The notes under the pieces were generated by a model, which was not told the DNA's origin, ran no database searches, and saw only the letters and a list, made by a program, of their open reading frames with translations. This document shows, piece after piece, positions 1 to 8,000 of a stretch of 13,910 nucleotides of DNA (within the stretch, counting starts at the first letter, position 1; each line of letters starts with the position of its first letter). A program made the position numbers and the translations under genes. The stretch is taken from contig CAJTOG010000052.1 in NCBI GenBank assembly GCA_910577575.1, positions 1 through 13,910 of the forward strand, written 5' to 3'. This DNA comes from an uncultured Ruminococcus sp. (GTDB taxonomy: Bacteria > Bacillota > Clostridia > Oscillospirales > Ruminococcaceae).

Positions 1-1
1 A

Positions 2-301
2 TGTCCTGTACTATGGGATATTACTAAACTTCATTATAACAGGGAAACGTGTAAAATGTATGATTTAGAATTGAAAAAGGCATTTCATGAAATCATAAAT
101 AAAGGCAAGGAAAACATTTCTGGAGATGTAAATAATGATGGTGAATTTTCTATAGCTGATATAATACTGTTTCAAAAATGGCTGTTAGCATTACCAGATG
201 TAAAGCTTGATAACTGGAAGTCCGCAGATTTATGTGAAGACGATGTTCTTGATGTATTTGACTTGTGTATAATGAGAAAAATGCTGATTCAGAATAACTG
301 A
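2..301 (+). CDS. C-terminal end of a dockerin-bearing secreted enzyme (partial)
   Basis: The frame is open from base 2, so the gene begins outside the window and the ATG at 56 is internal. The last ~60 residues form a type I dockerin: a first calcium loop GDVNNDGEFSIAD followed by a helix with LFQKWLLAL, then a degenerate second half (DLCEDDVLDVFDLCIMRKML). Dockerins anchor enzymes to cohesin modules of cellulosomal scaffoldins outside the cell. The upstream stretch, with LWD and YNRETCKMYD, resembles the end of a GH5-type glycoside hydrolase catalytic domain. That is family resemblance by eye only and is not firm. The second loop lacks the usual DxNxDG pattern, so calcium binding there may be weak. 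No clear terminator is visible before the next promoter. Confidence 0.8.
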   Translation, partial: CPVLWDITKLHYNRETCKMYDLELKKAFHEIINKGKENISGDVNNDGEFSIADIILFQKWLLALPDVKLDNWKSADLCEDDVLDVFDLCIMRKMLIQNN

Positions 302-365
302 TAACTGTTTTAGATATAAATATTAATTCCTTATTATGTAAATTTTATTATTTAATTGTAGATAG

Positions 366-394
366 TTGTCAAATTATTACTTTTGTGGTATAAT
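366..394 (+). promoter_or_regulatory. Sigma-A promoter of the exporter gene
   Basis: TTGTCA at 366-371 and TATAAT at 389-394 are separated by exactly 17 bases. A TG at 386-387 gives an extended -10 (TGG-TATAAT). Transcription should begin near 401, leaving a leader of ~75 bases before the ATG at 478. The start codon is preceded by AGGAGG at 466-471 with a 6-base spacer. Confidence 0.75.
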
Positions 395-477
395 ATAATA
401 GCTGAAAGAAGAATCTTAAAAATTATAACAGAGCAAATTTCAGTAATATTATTCTAACATTATTTAGGAGGAATTAA

Positions 478-1800
478 ATGAGTCAGTTCAGAAAACAGCA
501 TATGCCGATATCATGGCATGAAATTATTGAAAGCGAAGATACGGCACCTGCAATAAACGCTTCACTGAAGGAAAAAGCAACTCTTGTCGGAAGATTGGGT
601 CTTATGATGCTTTCAGTCGGCACGGGTGCATGGAGAGTAAGAGCTTCTATGAACAAGATTTCCCGAGCATTGAATATTACCTGCAATGCTGATATAGGGC
701 TTCTTTCCATAGAATACACCTGTATAGAAAACGGAGAAACTTATACAAATGCACTTTCACTTAATACAACCGGTGTCAATACTGATAAACTTAATTCACT
801 GGAGTCTTTCGCAGATGGATTTCAGGAAAGAGCTGGTCGTTATTCTGTAGAACAGTTTCATCAGATTCTTGATAAACTTCAGGAAATGCCTGGAAATTAT
901 AAAGCATGGAACCTTGGTCTTGCATCAGCAATTGCCTGTTGTTCGTTTACATTCTTGCTCGGCGGTGGAATTGTAGAAATGATATGTGCATTTTTCGGAG
1001 CAGGAATCGGAAACTTTATCCGTAAAAAACTCATAGAAAATCATATAACTCTGCTTGCAAATGTAACTGCCGGAGTGGCCTCAGCATGTTGTGTATATGT
1101 TATGCTTATAAAGCTTGCCGAAATAATTTTTAATGTTTCGAATATACATCAGGCGGGCTATATATGTTCAATGCTTTTTGTGATACCGGGGTTTCCGCTG
1201 ATTACTGGAGGAATTGACCTTGCCAAACTTGATTTGCGTTCCGGATTGGAACGTGTAGCATATGCTTTGCTGATAATTGTAATGGCAACCCTTACGGGCT
1301 GGATAACTGCAACAATATTTCAATTTCAGCCATCAGAGTTTATGGAACTTTCTCTTAATCCCATACTTATGCTCTTATTGAGACTGACAACAAGTTTTTG
1401 CGGGGTATACGGTTTTTCACTTATGTTCAACAGTCCCCGTAAAATGGCATTTACTGCCGGAATTATCGGTATGTTAGTAAATACCTTGCGTCTGGAACTT
1501 ATAGATTTCACATCAATACCGGCAAGTGCAGCTGCATTTATCGGAGCATTATGTTCAGGATTACTTGCTTCCTTGCTTAAGAAAAAAGTAGGTTTTCCAA
1601 GAATCACTCTTACAGTTCCATCAATTGTTATAATGGTTCCGGGAATGTTCATGTACAAGGGTATATATTATCTTGCTCTTAATGATGTACAAAATGGTTC
1701 TCTTTGGATTACAAAAGCGATTCTTATTATAGTAGCACTTCCTCTTGGCTTAATTTTTGCAAGAATTTTTACAGATAAAAATTTCCGAAAGAGCAGTTGA
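478..1800 (+). CDS. Threonine/serine exporter family membrane protein (ThrE/YjjP-YjjB fused type)
   Basis: This 440-residue integral membrane protein matches the full-length ThrE architecture. The N-terminal half (about residues 30-250, DUF1212/YjjP-like) has a soluble segment with LVGRLGLMMLSVGTGAWRVR and the motif VIPGFPLITGGIDL at 235-248. The C-terminal half (about 258-432, YjjB-like) has PSIVIMVPGMFMYKG at 381-395. About ten hydrophobic segments are seen, near 143-163, 165-180, 193-215, 228-245, 260-282, 294-316, 322-340, 350-367, 378-395 and 412-432. In Corynebacterium ThrE exports threonine and serine; the split E. coli YjjP/YjjB pair is linked to succinate export, so the substrate here is open. 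The start is set by AGGAGG six bases upstream. It is a single-gene unit between its own promoter and a strong terminator, with no frameshift. Confidence 0.9.
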   Translation: MSQFRKQHMPISWHEIIESEDTAPAINASLKEKATLVGRLGLMMLSVGTGAWRVRASMNKISRALNITCNADIGLLSIEYTCIENGETYTNALSLNTTGVNTDKLNSLESFADGFQERAGRYSVEQFHQILDKLQEMPGNYKAWNLGLASAIACCSFTFLLGGGIVEMICAFFGAGIGNFIRKKLIENHITLLANVTAGVASACCVYVMLIKLAEIIFNVSNIHQAGYICSMLFVIPGFPLITGGIDLAKLDLRSGLERVAYALLIIVMATLTGWITATIFQFQPSEFMELSLNPILMLLLRLTTSFCGVYGFSLMFNSPRKMAFTAGIIGMLVNTLRLELIDFTSIPASAAAFIGALCSGLLASLLKKKVGFPRITLTVPSIVIMVPGMFMYKGIYYLALNDVQNGSLWITKAILIIVALPLGLIFARIFTDKNFRKSS

Positions 1801-1905
1801 ATATTAGAAATTTAGTTTTAGCTTGACAGGCAAAATGGAAAAAATAAGAGAAAAGTTTTACAATAAGTAAAAAGCATTAAAATAAATATATGATTTTAAA
1901 TATAA

Positions 1906-1951
1906 AAAACGCTCTTTTAAGACCTTTTTAACACTCTTAAAAGAGCGTTTT
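1906..1951. terminator. Bidirectional rho-independent terminator
   Basis: A perfect 16-bp inverted repeat (1906-1921 and 1936-1951; arm AAAACGCTCTTTTAAG) flanks a 14-base loop. The arm ends supply a U-tract on both strands. It lies ~105 bases after the exporter stop codon. Confidence 0.85.
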
Positions 1952-2668
1952 AATGTTATTTGAGGAATTATTTTTTAAAGTTTTCATAATTTTTCTTGAT
2001 AAGAAATTTACCGATTTTCTTCTGTAACTACGGCTAAACCATAACATAAGCCCTACGCTCGTGTGGGCTTTCTTTCATTTCCAACGAATTTCTTTTCCCT
2101 ATTTCCGTAAAATACCTCATAATTTTGATTATTCAGGTTTGATAATGTGCAGAATTCAAATCTAAACGGAGGATACGAATATAAAAACAGCAATTCTCCT
2201 TCAAATGTACACAACAAACGGAGTAAAATTGCCCTGTACATTCTGGTAGTTTAGTCGCTTGATATATCTACCTTATGGTCATAATATACACTACGAAAAT
2301 ACGGTGACTCCATACAATGTATGGAGAATGTCGGATGAAGTGAGACAGAGGATTTTCGACCCTGTTAGGAGGAGAATGAAAATAAAATGGGAACAGGTTA
2401 CAACAATGGAACATCTCCGGGGCAGCAGATGTGCTCAGCAGGGGGCGGTACTGAAGTATAGCGGTAAAGTTTTGATGACAGGGCTTTTGAGGCAGCAATT
2501 TATGAATTTATATAAAATAAGGAGGAACTCGAATTTAGTTACGTCGAGTGTAGTTTGAACCTCAGAACAACTGCACCGACACCCTTCGATGACGGTGGCG
2601 ACATCATGCTCGATGTGTTAATCGGAAAAATCGATACCCTTATCTGACAGTATACATTTTAATACATA
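1952..2668 (+). other. Gene-poor stretch with decayed coding fragments
   Basis: No intact gene is recognised here. A short bulged hairpin at 2048-2070 (AAGCCC/GGGCTT arms) followed by TCTTTCATTT may be a weak terminator. Protein-like pieces lie in several + frames. One frame reads FDNVQNSNLNGGYEYKN and on to KIALYILVV before a stop near 2250; the KIALYI part faintly recalls a serine-recombinase N-terminus. A second frame (2259-2558) includes IYLPYGHNIHYENTV and RIFDPVRRRM. A third frame begins at ATG 2387 (AGGAGG at 2367-2372), hits three stops within ~130 bases, then is open to the TGA at 2645-2647 (FDDGGDIMLDVLIGKIDTL). These could be remnants of one or more mobile-element genes. I cannot name a family, and chance reading frames are possible. 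Confidence 0.4.
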
Positions 2669-2702
2669 GAACTTGTGAAACAGCAAGCTCTTTTCTTATT
2701 TT
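2669..2702 (+). terminator. Probable rho-independent terminator
   Basis: A 7-bp stem with one mismatch (GAACTTG at 2669-2675, CAAGCTC at 2684-2690) and an 8-base loop is followed by TTTTCTTATTTT. It closes the decayed region and sits just before the next ribosome binding site (AAGGAG at 2711-2716). Confidence 0.5.
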
Positions 2703-2725
2703 CAAAAATAAAGGAGTGATGCCGT

Positions 2726-3114
2726 ATGGCTTCAAGGTCGTTTATGGAATACATAGAAAGCTCTGTATGGTGGCTGTGATTCCTTTCTATTCACTTTCGA
2801 TATATGATATTAAAGATATTCCGAATGAGATTAGAAGTTATGTTATAGAAATTGGAAGTAATAGTAGTAAGAAAAAAGGATTATATACTGTTTTGACAAC
2901 ATTATTGTATTATAAGTATTTACATCCTGCTCAGGATATACGATTGCATCAAGAAAGATTTAAAGGTGGATTTAGCAGAAGAGGATACAATGCACAAAGC
3001 GTCACACCTAATATAAGCTTTTCTGGCAACGGAAAAAAAGAAAATTCTTTTTCGTTTGATGTATCAACTGCTGAATTAAGGGGACAGATTTTATCAATTA
3101 TAAAAGATAACTAA
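2726..3114 (+). pseudogene. Frameshifted fragment resembling a type II restriction endonuclease
   Basis: The likely start is ATG 2726: AAGGAG lies nine bases upstream and the first residues are MASRSFMEYIESSVWW. That frame stops after 17 codons. The similarity continues one frame over (LSIYDIKDIPNEIRSYVIEI, then KGLYTVLTTLLYYKYLHPAQ, DIRLHQERFKGGFSRRGYNA, QSVTP), so a single-base loss near 2770-2780 is the simplest reading. The IESSxWW start and the D-I-R-x-H-Q-x-x-F-x-G-G-F-S-x-R block resemble, from memory, a family of type II restriction endonucleases. This is unverified. The joined piece is only ~130 residues, shorter than expected for such enzymes, and the part after VTP looks shortened. 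No DNA methyltransferase is visible nearby, which fits a dead remnant. Confidence 0.45.
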
Positions 3115-3151
3115 AAAAGGAAAAAATAAAGTCAATTATTTAGCGGATAAT

Positions 3152-3463
3152 ATGAGCAGTGCTAAGAATTATGCAAGAAAAAATATAGTTGGTCATAATA
3201 CTGAAAAAACGTTTGGTTTTCCTAAAGGGAAAGAAAAGAGTAAAAACGCAGTATGGCAGTGTTGGAAAAATTTGGACAATGTTAACACTGCTTATTGGAA
3301 TCATGATGATTGGATGAAAGGTGATGGACTTTGTAAATTTCCACATATAAATTTTTCAATGGATGGTGGTAATACAGTTGGTCATATTTTCCTTAAGGAT
3401 AAAATTATCAAAAACGGAATGTGGGATGATTTTATTAAGGAAATTAAAGAATGGAGTGATTAA
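3152..3463 (+). CDS. Hypothetical protein, possibly a displaced toxin-like module
   Basis: This 103-residue frame has ordinary composition, rich in Lys, Asn, Trp and Gly, with no signal peptide or membrane segment. The frame stays open back to 3104, so the true start is unsure. ATG 3152 has only a weak ribosome binding site, and an AAAAGG lies at 3115-3120. Visible features are KTFGFPKGKEKSK, WNHDDWMKGDGLCKFPHINF and VGHIFLKDKI. The PHIN...GHIF pattern recalls small C-terminal domains of polymorphic toxins, but I do not recognise a family. It lies just past the 3' end of the RHS toxin gene but points the opposite way, so it is not an ordinary downstream RHS tip cassette. A short frame follows eight bases after its stop. 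Confidence 0.45.
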   Translation: MSSAKNYARKNIVGHNTEKTFGFPKGKEKSKNAVWQCWKNLDNVNTAYWNHDDWMKGDGLCKFPHINFSMDGGNTVGHIFLKDKIIKNGMWDDFIKEIKEWSD

Positions 3464-3470
3464 ATAAAAA

Positions 3471-3642
3471 TTGAAAACACTAATTGATAATTCTGAATAT
3501 AGAATAAAATATCTTATTAAAAATAATGTTGATGTTTATGATTTAAATCTGTATGATAAAATTAAAATTGGTTACTCTTATAATCGCAGAATGTGTTTTA
3601 CCAAGAATTGCTTTATTTTTTGTTTCGCTTCTTAAACAGTAA
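3471..3642 (+). pseudogene. Short, probably frameshifted hypothetical gene after the 103-residue frame
   Basis: A TTG at 3471 opens a frame reading KTLIDNSEYRIKYLIKNN and on to KIKIGYSYNRRMC. It then runs into FTKNCFIFCFAS and stops at 3633-3635. Dropping one T from the run near 3594-3597 gives a more protein-like end, CLPRIALFFVSLLKQ, stopping at 3640-3642. Its place directly after 3152-3463 would suit an immunity-type partner, but that is position only. The DNA is AT-rich, the start is weak, and the opposite strand also carries a frame here that could extend the RHS protein. At most one of the two is likely real. Confidence 0.25.
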
Positions 3643-3661
3643 GTTAGTAATTCATCTAATT

Positions 3662-5087
3662 CTACATACTGGTCAGCCTTATCTTTTCTGCAATTTTTTC
3701 AACACAATTATTATGTACCAAAACATAAGAATCAGCAACATAATAAGTATGGAAGTCGGCGACCTCAAAGTTATAGACAAGAGTATACTGGTTTTCAGGA
3801 AGCGGAACAATATCAACATCTTCAATAACAAGATTTTCACCGTTTTTATCACGGAGTATATCTCCTGATTCAAGGAATTTAGCCTTTGTCCAGCCCTGTC
3901 CCTCTACCCAGAATGGGTGTTCCTTGGTAGTCTCAATAGTTTCTCCGTCAACTGTTACATATACGAGAGTGTCCTTGACATAGGTATATGTCTTTAATAC
4001 TTCCTTGTATGCTGTTTCTCCTGTTTCAGGGTCAGATGCAAGAACCTTGTCGCCAACTTCCACATCTTCAATTGCCTTGTCGCCGCTTATTGTCGCTACA
4101 AGTGTTCCGGCTACAAAACAGCCTTTTCCTGTAATTGCACACTTTGCCTTGCTGAATACAGCAGGGGCTTTAGCCATTGCAACCTTGCCTATCGCACCTT
4201 CAGCTATTCCTACAGAAGCACCGCCGAGTGAATAAGCCGCTTTATTCGCAAGACTCTGCCAGTTTCCGTTATGAACATCCTTGGCAATACTGCAAAGAGA
4301 ATTGTACTTCTCTATCGCCATGCCCTTTATGCTTCCGACAGGGTCGTTTGCAAAGGACTTGACTCCGCTGATCATGGACTTTGCTGTCTGAACAGGATGC
4401 CTGATTACACTTGCCTGTGAGCCCAGAGTATCAACTACACCATTGCAATAACTTGCAAATACCTGCCCTGCCGGACCGCTGTCTTCCAGTACTCCTATAC
4501 CTGTCTTCCAGTCGTCTACTCTGTCCTTACCCCACTGCTTTACACTGTTCCAGCCTTTCTTAACAGAACTCCATATGGAATGTCCGCTCGGGTCAAAGTT
4601 GAGTATTGGATTGTTATGACAGTATGTATAGAGATTAAGGCTTAATGGGTCATTTGCATTTCCGGCGACACTGTCTCTTGAAATAAATCTTCCTGATGAA
4701 GGAGAATAATATCTTGCTCTGAGATATACTGTATCAGTTTCCTTGTCGTAATATTCTCCGCAGTATCTGAACGCATTCGTATCGCTCTCGTCGATGTTCT
4801 TTTCAACACCGAAAGCGTCGTATCTGTAAGTTTTGACATTGTTTGCCGAAGTGTCTGTAATGCTTACAACATCACCATGAGCATTCTTTCGGTAGTAACT
4901 GTAATCGGATTTGACACCACTCTTATAGTTATATTTTGCTGTAATGCCTGTACCGAAGAAATAGCAGTCCGCAGAGTATGCTTCGCCGTCATTTACGTCA
5001 GCGATTATCTGCTGATTACCATCCCACACGTGTTCAACAGTGTGACCGTTTACAGTCTTTGAAGCTCTTAATCCGTCAGCATTGTTA
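3662..5087 (-). CDS. C-terminal part of the RHS toxin protein: RHS core, pre-toxin region and HINT domain
   Basis: This frame continues the large RHS gene after a one-base frameshift at 5085-5086. Coding similarity begins at YNADGLRASK. The translated frame is open back to 5305, but that overlap is out-of-frame noise. In joined numbering it covers about residues 1817-2290. Domains in order: final YD repeats; the RHS core (RYCGEYYDKETDTVYLRARY, then SGRFISRDS and NLYTYCHNNPILNFDPSGH, residues ~1924-1985), where DPxGH marks the end of the RHS shell; a helical glycine-rich pre-toxin region; and a HINT domain (residues ~2139-2277). After HNNC only VEKIAEKIRLTSM remains before the stop, so no toxin domain is encoded in frame. 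HINT domains in such proteins self-cleave to release a toxin. A second frameshift in an A-run near 3680 may have removed the tip. Confidence 0.85.
3704..4120 (-). other. HINT autoprocessing domain within the RHS protein
   Basis: The domain begins with the nucleophile Cys in GKGCFVAGTLVAT. It contains AIEDVEVGDKVLASDPETG, carries the block-B TTKEHPFW with its His, and ends in YYVADSYVLVHNNC. These are the signature positions of intein/hedgehog-like HINT modules. All catalytic positions that I can check by eye are present, so the domain looks functional although nothing useful remains behind it to release. Confidence 0.85.
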
Positions 5088-8000
5088 AGTATAGCTTGCT
5101 GTTGTTTCGCCGTCTGTATAGCCGACAAGCTGATTAAGAACGTCATAAGTGAAGTCCTCGGTCTTTTCGTTTGATATTTTGGAAATCTGGTTACCGTTCT
5201 TATCGTATGTGTAAGCAGTAATGTCAGTTTCCTCAGTATCGGTTTCGTCATTAAGACCTGTCTTTGTCTCGCTTTGAAGAAGTGCTGTATACTTGTTATC
5301 AGCATTATTGTAGTTATATACAGTCGTGAAGCTCTCTGAGCCTGTTGCAGTCATTCTTGTACGGTTGCCATGGTCGTCATAAGCATATGTATACTTATCC
5401 GTAAGAGAACCGTTCTCAATCTTTTCTTCTGTAAGCTGACCGAAACTGTTATAGACATATGAGGTCTTTTCTATTATACCACATTCTGATACTGTTTTGC
5501 AAGAGTCTGAACCATCAAGATAATATTTATATGTCGAAGAAGCAATCTCGTCTGTACCATTGAAACTTCTGATATTAACAACAGCGTTCACGCAGTTATA
5601 TGCATACTCTGTTGTAATTCCGTTTGCAAGTGTTTCTTTGCTCCTGTTTCCGTTTGCGTCGTACTCGTAAGATACTATCTCTCTGCCTGATTCTGAAATA
5701 GATGAAGCTCTCATTTCATCATCATACTCATAGGAAACATCCGAGTAAAGGAGCAGTTGTCTCTTACCTGTTATAGCTCTTGAAACATAGTCTGAAATGC
5801 CTTCATAAAAATAACCCTTGAAGTTTCCGTTTCCGTCTGTTTCGCTTATGATACGTCCAAGTTTGTCATATTCATAATATGTAGTTGCACCACCCACAGA
5901 AGAGCTTAGAGTTCTTCCGAGCTTGTCAAGTCTGTATGATGTAACGATTGTATCATCCGTATCTGCACCATTAGTTGTTTCTGATTTGATGAGTCTGTCT
6001 AAAACATCATAGCTACTTACAGTAATATTTCCGTTGGGGTGTGTAGCTTTGATAACGTTACCATTGATGTCATACTCTGTTGTTCCTGAAACATATCCTG
6101 TACTGTCTGATATCCTGATTGGTCTGAGGTACTGGTCATACTCATATTCTGTAAGGAGATAATCAGCATCATTATCAGATGAAAGTCCGGTATATCTCTT
6201 AAGAACATTTCCTGCGTTGTCATAGGTATATTTAGTGATATTTTCAGTGTTATTATCGGAATCTACAAGCTTTACCTCTGTGAGATTACCTACTCCGTCG
6301 TATTTAAATTCAGTAATGCTGTACTTGTCTGTTTCAGCGTTCTGCTCATTTACAGGCTCAATAGTTCTGATAACATTGCCATTTTTATCATATACTGTCT
6401 CAGAAACTGCATACTTAGTATTTCCATTTTCGTCCTTATTGAAAGGAGTATGTGTTTTGGTAATAGCTCCGAGGAATCCATACTCATACTTTGTGATATT
6501 TCCAAGAGCGTCAGTCTGCCTTGCAAGAGAACCGTTGGCATAGTAACTGCTTGTTCTCTTTATTTTACCATTTACAGATTCAGAAACTGTATTGCCTCTG
6601 AAATCCTGAAGTGTTTCTGTAATTACCTTCTTGTCAGCAGTAATGTAAGCATAGCTTCTCTCCCTGAGTCCATATAAATGTCTTGTTTCACTATCTTCAA
6701 GAGATAAATAAATCGTATAATCAGCATCAACATATTCATATTCGTTCTTTGAGATTATCTGCCTCGGTGAAGAAGCACTATCCTGAAAATATGAAGCTGT
6801 TTCTCTCTGAAGTGCGTCGTATTCAGTTATGCTTATTGAGCCGTCAGGATTGATAGTTCTGATAAGATTTCCGTAGGCATCATATGCAAAGTAAGTAACA
6901 TTTCCTAAAGCATCTTTGACAGTTAACGGAAGATTTCCACGATTAAAGGTGTATTTTGAGCCTACACTCTTATCCTCAGCGTACTTGGGAGTGTACTCCG
7001 CAATCTTTCTTCCCAGCTCATCATAATCGTATGTTACAACAATACCCTCATCGCCCGTACCGTAGGTGACTATCTTTGTAATGTTGTTGAAATTATCGTA
7101 TTCGTATGTAGTTCTTGTGTATACATCGTTTGCAATGTCAACATATTCCTTTACTTCTGAAGGCTGAAGTGCGTCATTGTAAATGAAGGATATCTTACTA
7201 CAAATATTACCATCTTTGTCCTTAACTACAGTAGTTTCGACGAGTCCATCAGAATTGTAAGTGTTTTCGGTAACATTGCCTTCGGGGTCTGTAGTTGCTC
7301 TTATAAGACCTGCAATAGCTGCTGTTTCGTCTTCGCTATATTCATAATAATCATAAGATGTAACAGCAAAGTCATTTATATTAAAACTATTGAAATCAAA
7401 ATTATTGGCATCAATCCTATCATAAATATCGGCTATCGGGTGAATACTCTGTCCGGCTCGAATAACATTGATATCATTTTCATCATACTGATAGATAATA
7501 ACATTCTTGCTCTCATCCACTTCAACAAGAGGCATATTTTTGCCATTGTATCTTTTAAGAGTATAAGTTCCATCAGGATTAACAGTCTTTGTTATATTTC
7601 CATTTGAATCATATTCATATTCTGTAATATTTCCTGAAACATCAGTAGCCCTTTTAAGCTCGTCGTACTTGTTCTTGTCTTCGTCATTTTTGTAATATTC
7701 AGACCGATCCATATACTCTATTCCATCTACAAAAGTATGGTTTGCAACTATAGCATAGTCCTCATCATATTCGTATGTAACTTTCTTCAGCAGTTCACTT
7801 CCGCTGTACTCTTCCATGCCCGTCTGACAATTTTCTCTGTCATATACATAAACCTGCTTCAGTCCATGCTCGTTTACAGTGTTGTCAACCCTGCCATTAT
7901 CTATATATGCAACAGTGAGAATAACCTCGTTGAAACAGTTAACTATTCTGTTGAGTTTACCGTTCTCATCGTAGTAATAAAACTCTTTTGCACCCTTTAC

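Noticed and set aside
2053..2241. 62-codon - strand ORF in the decayed region
   Set aside because: No ribosome site or recognisable motif; it is the mirror of a + strand fragment with more protein-like sequence.
5088..5305. N-terminal extension of the second RHS frame (codons from 5305 to 5088) as a separate protein start
   Set aside because: These residues have no RHS character and overlap the well-conserved YD-repeat coding of the other frame; the similarity only begins at YNADGLRASK, at the frameshift.
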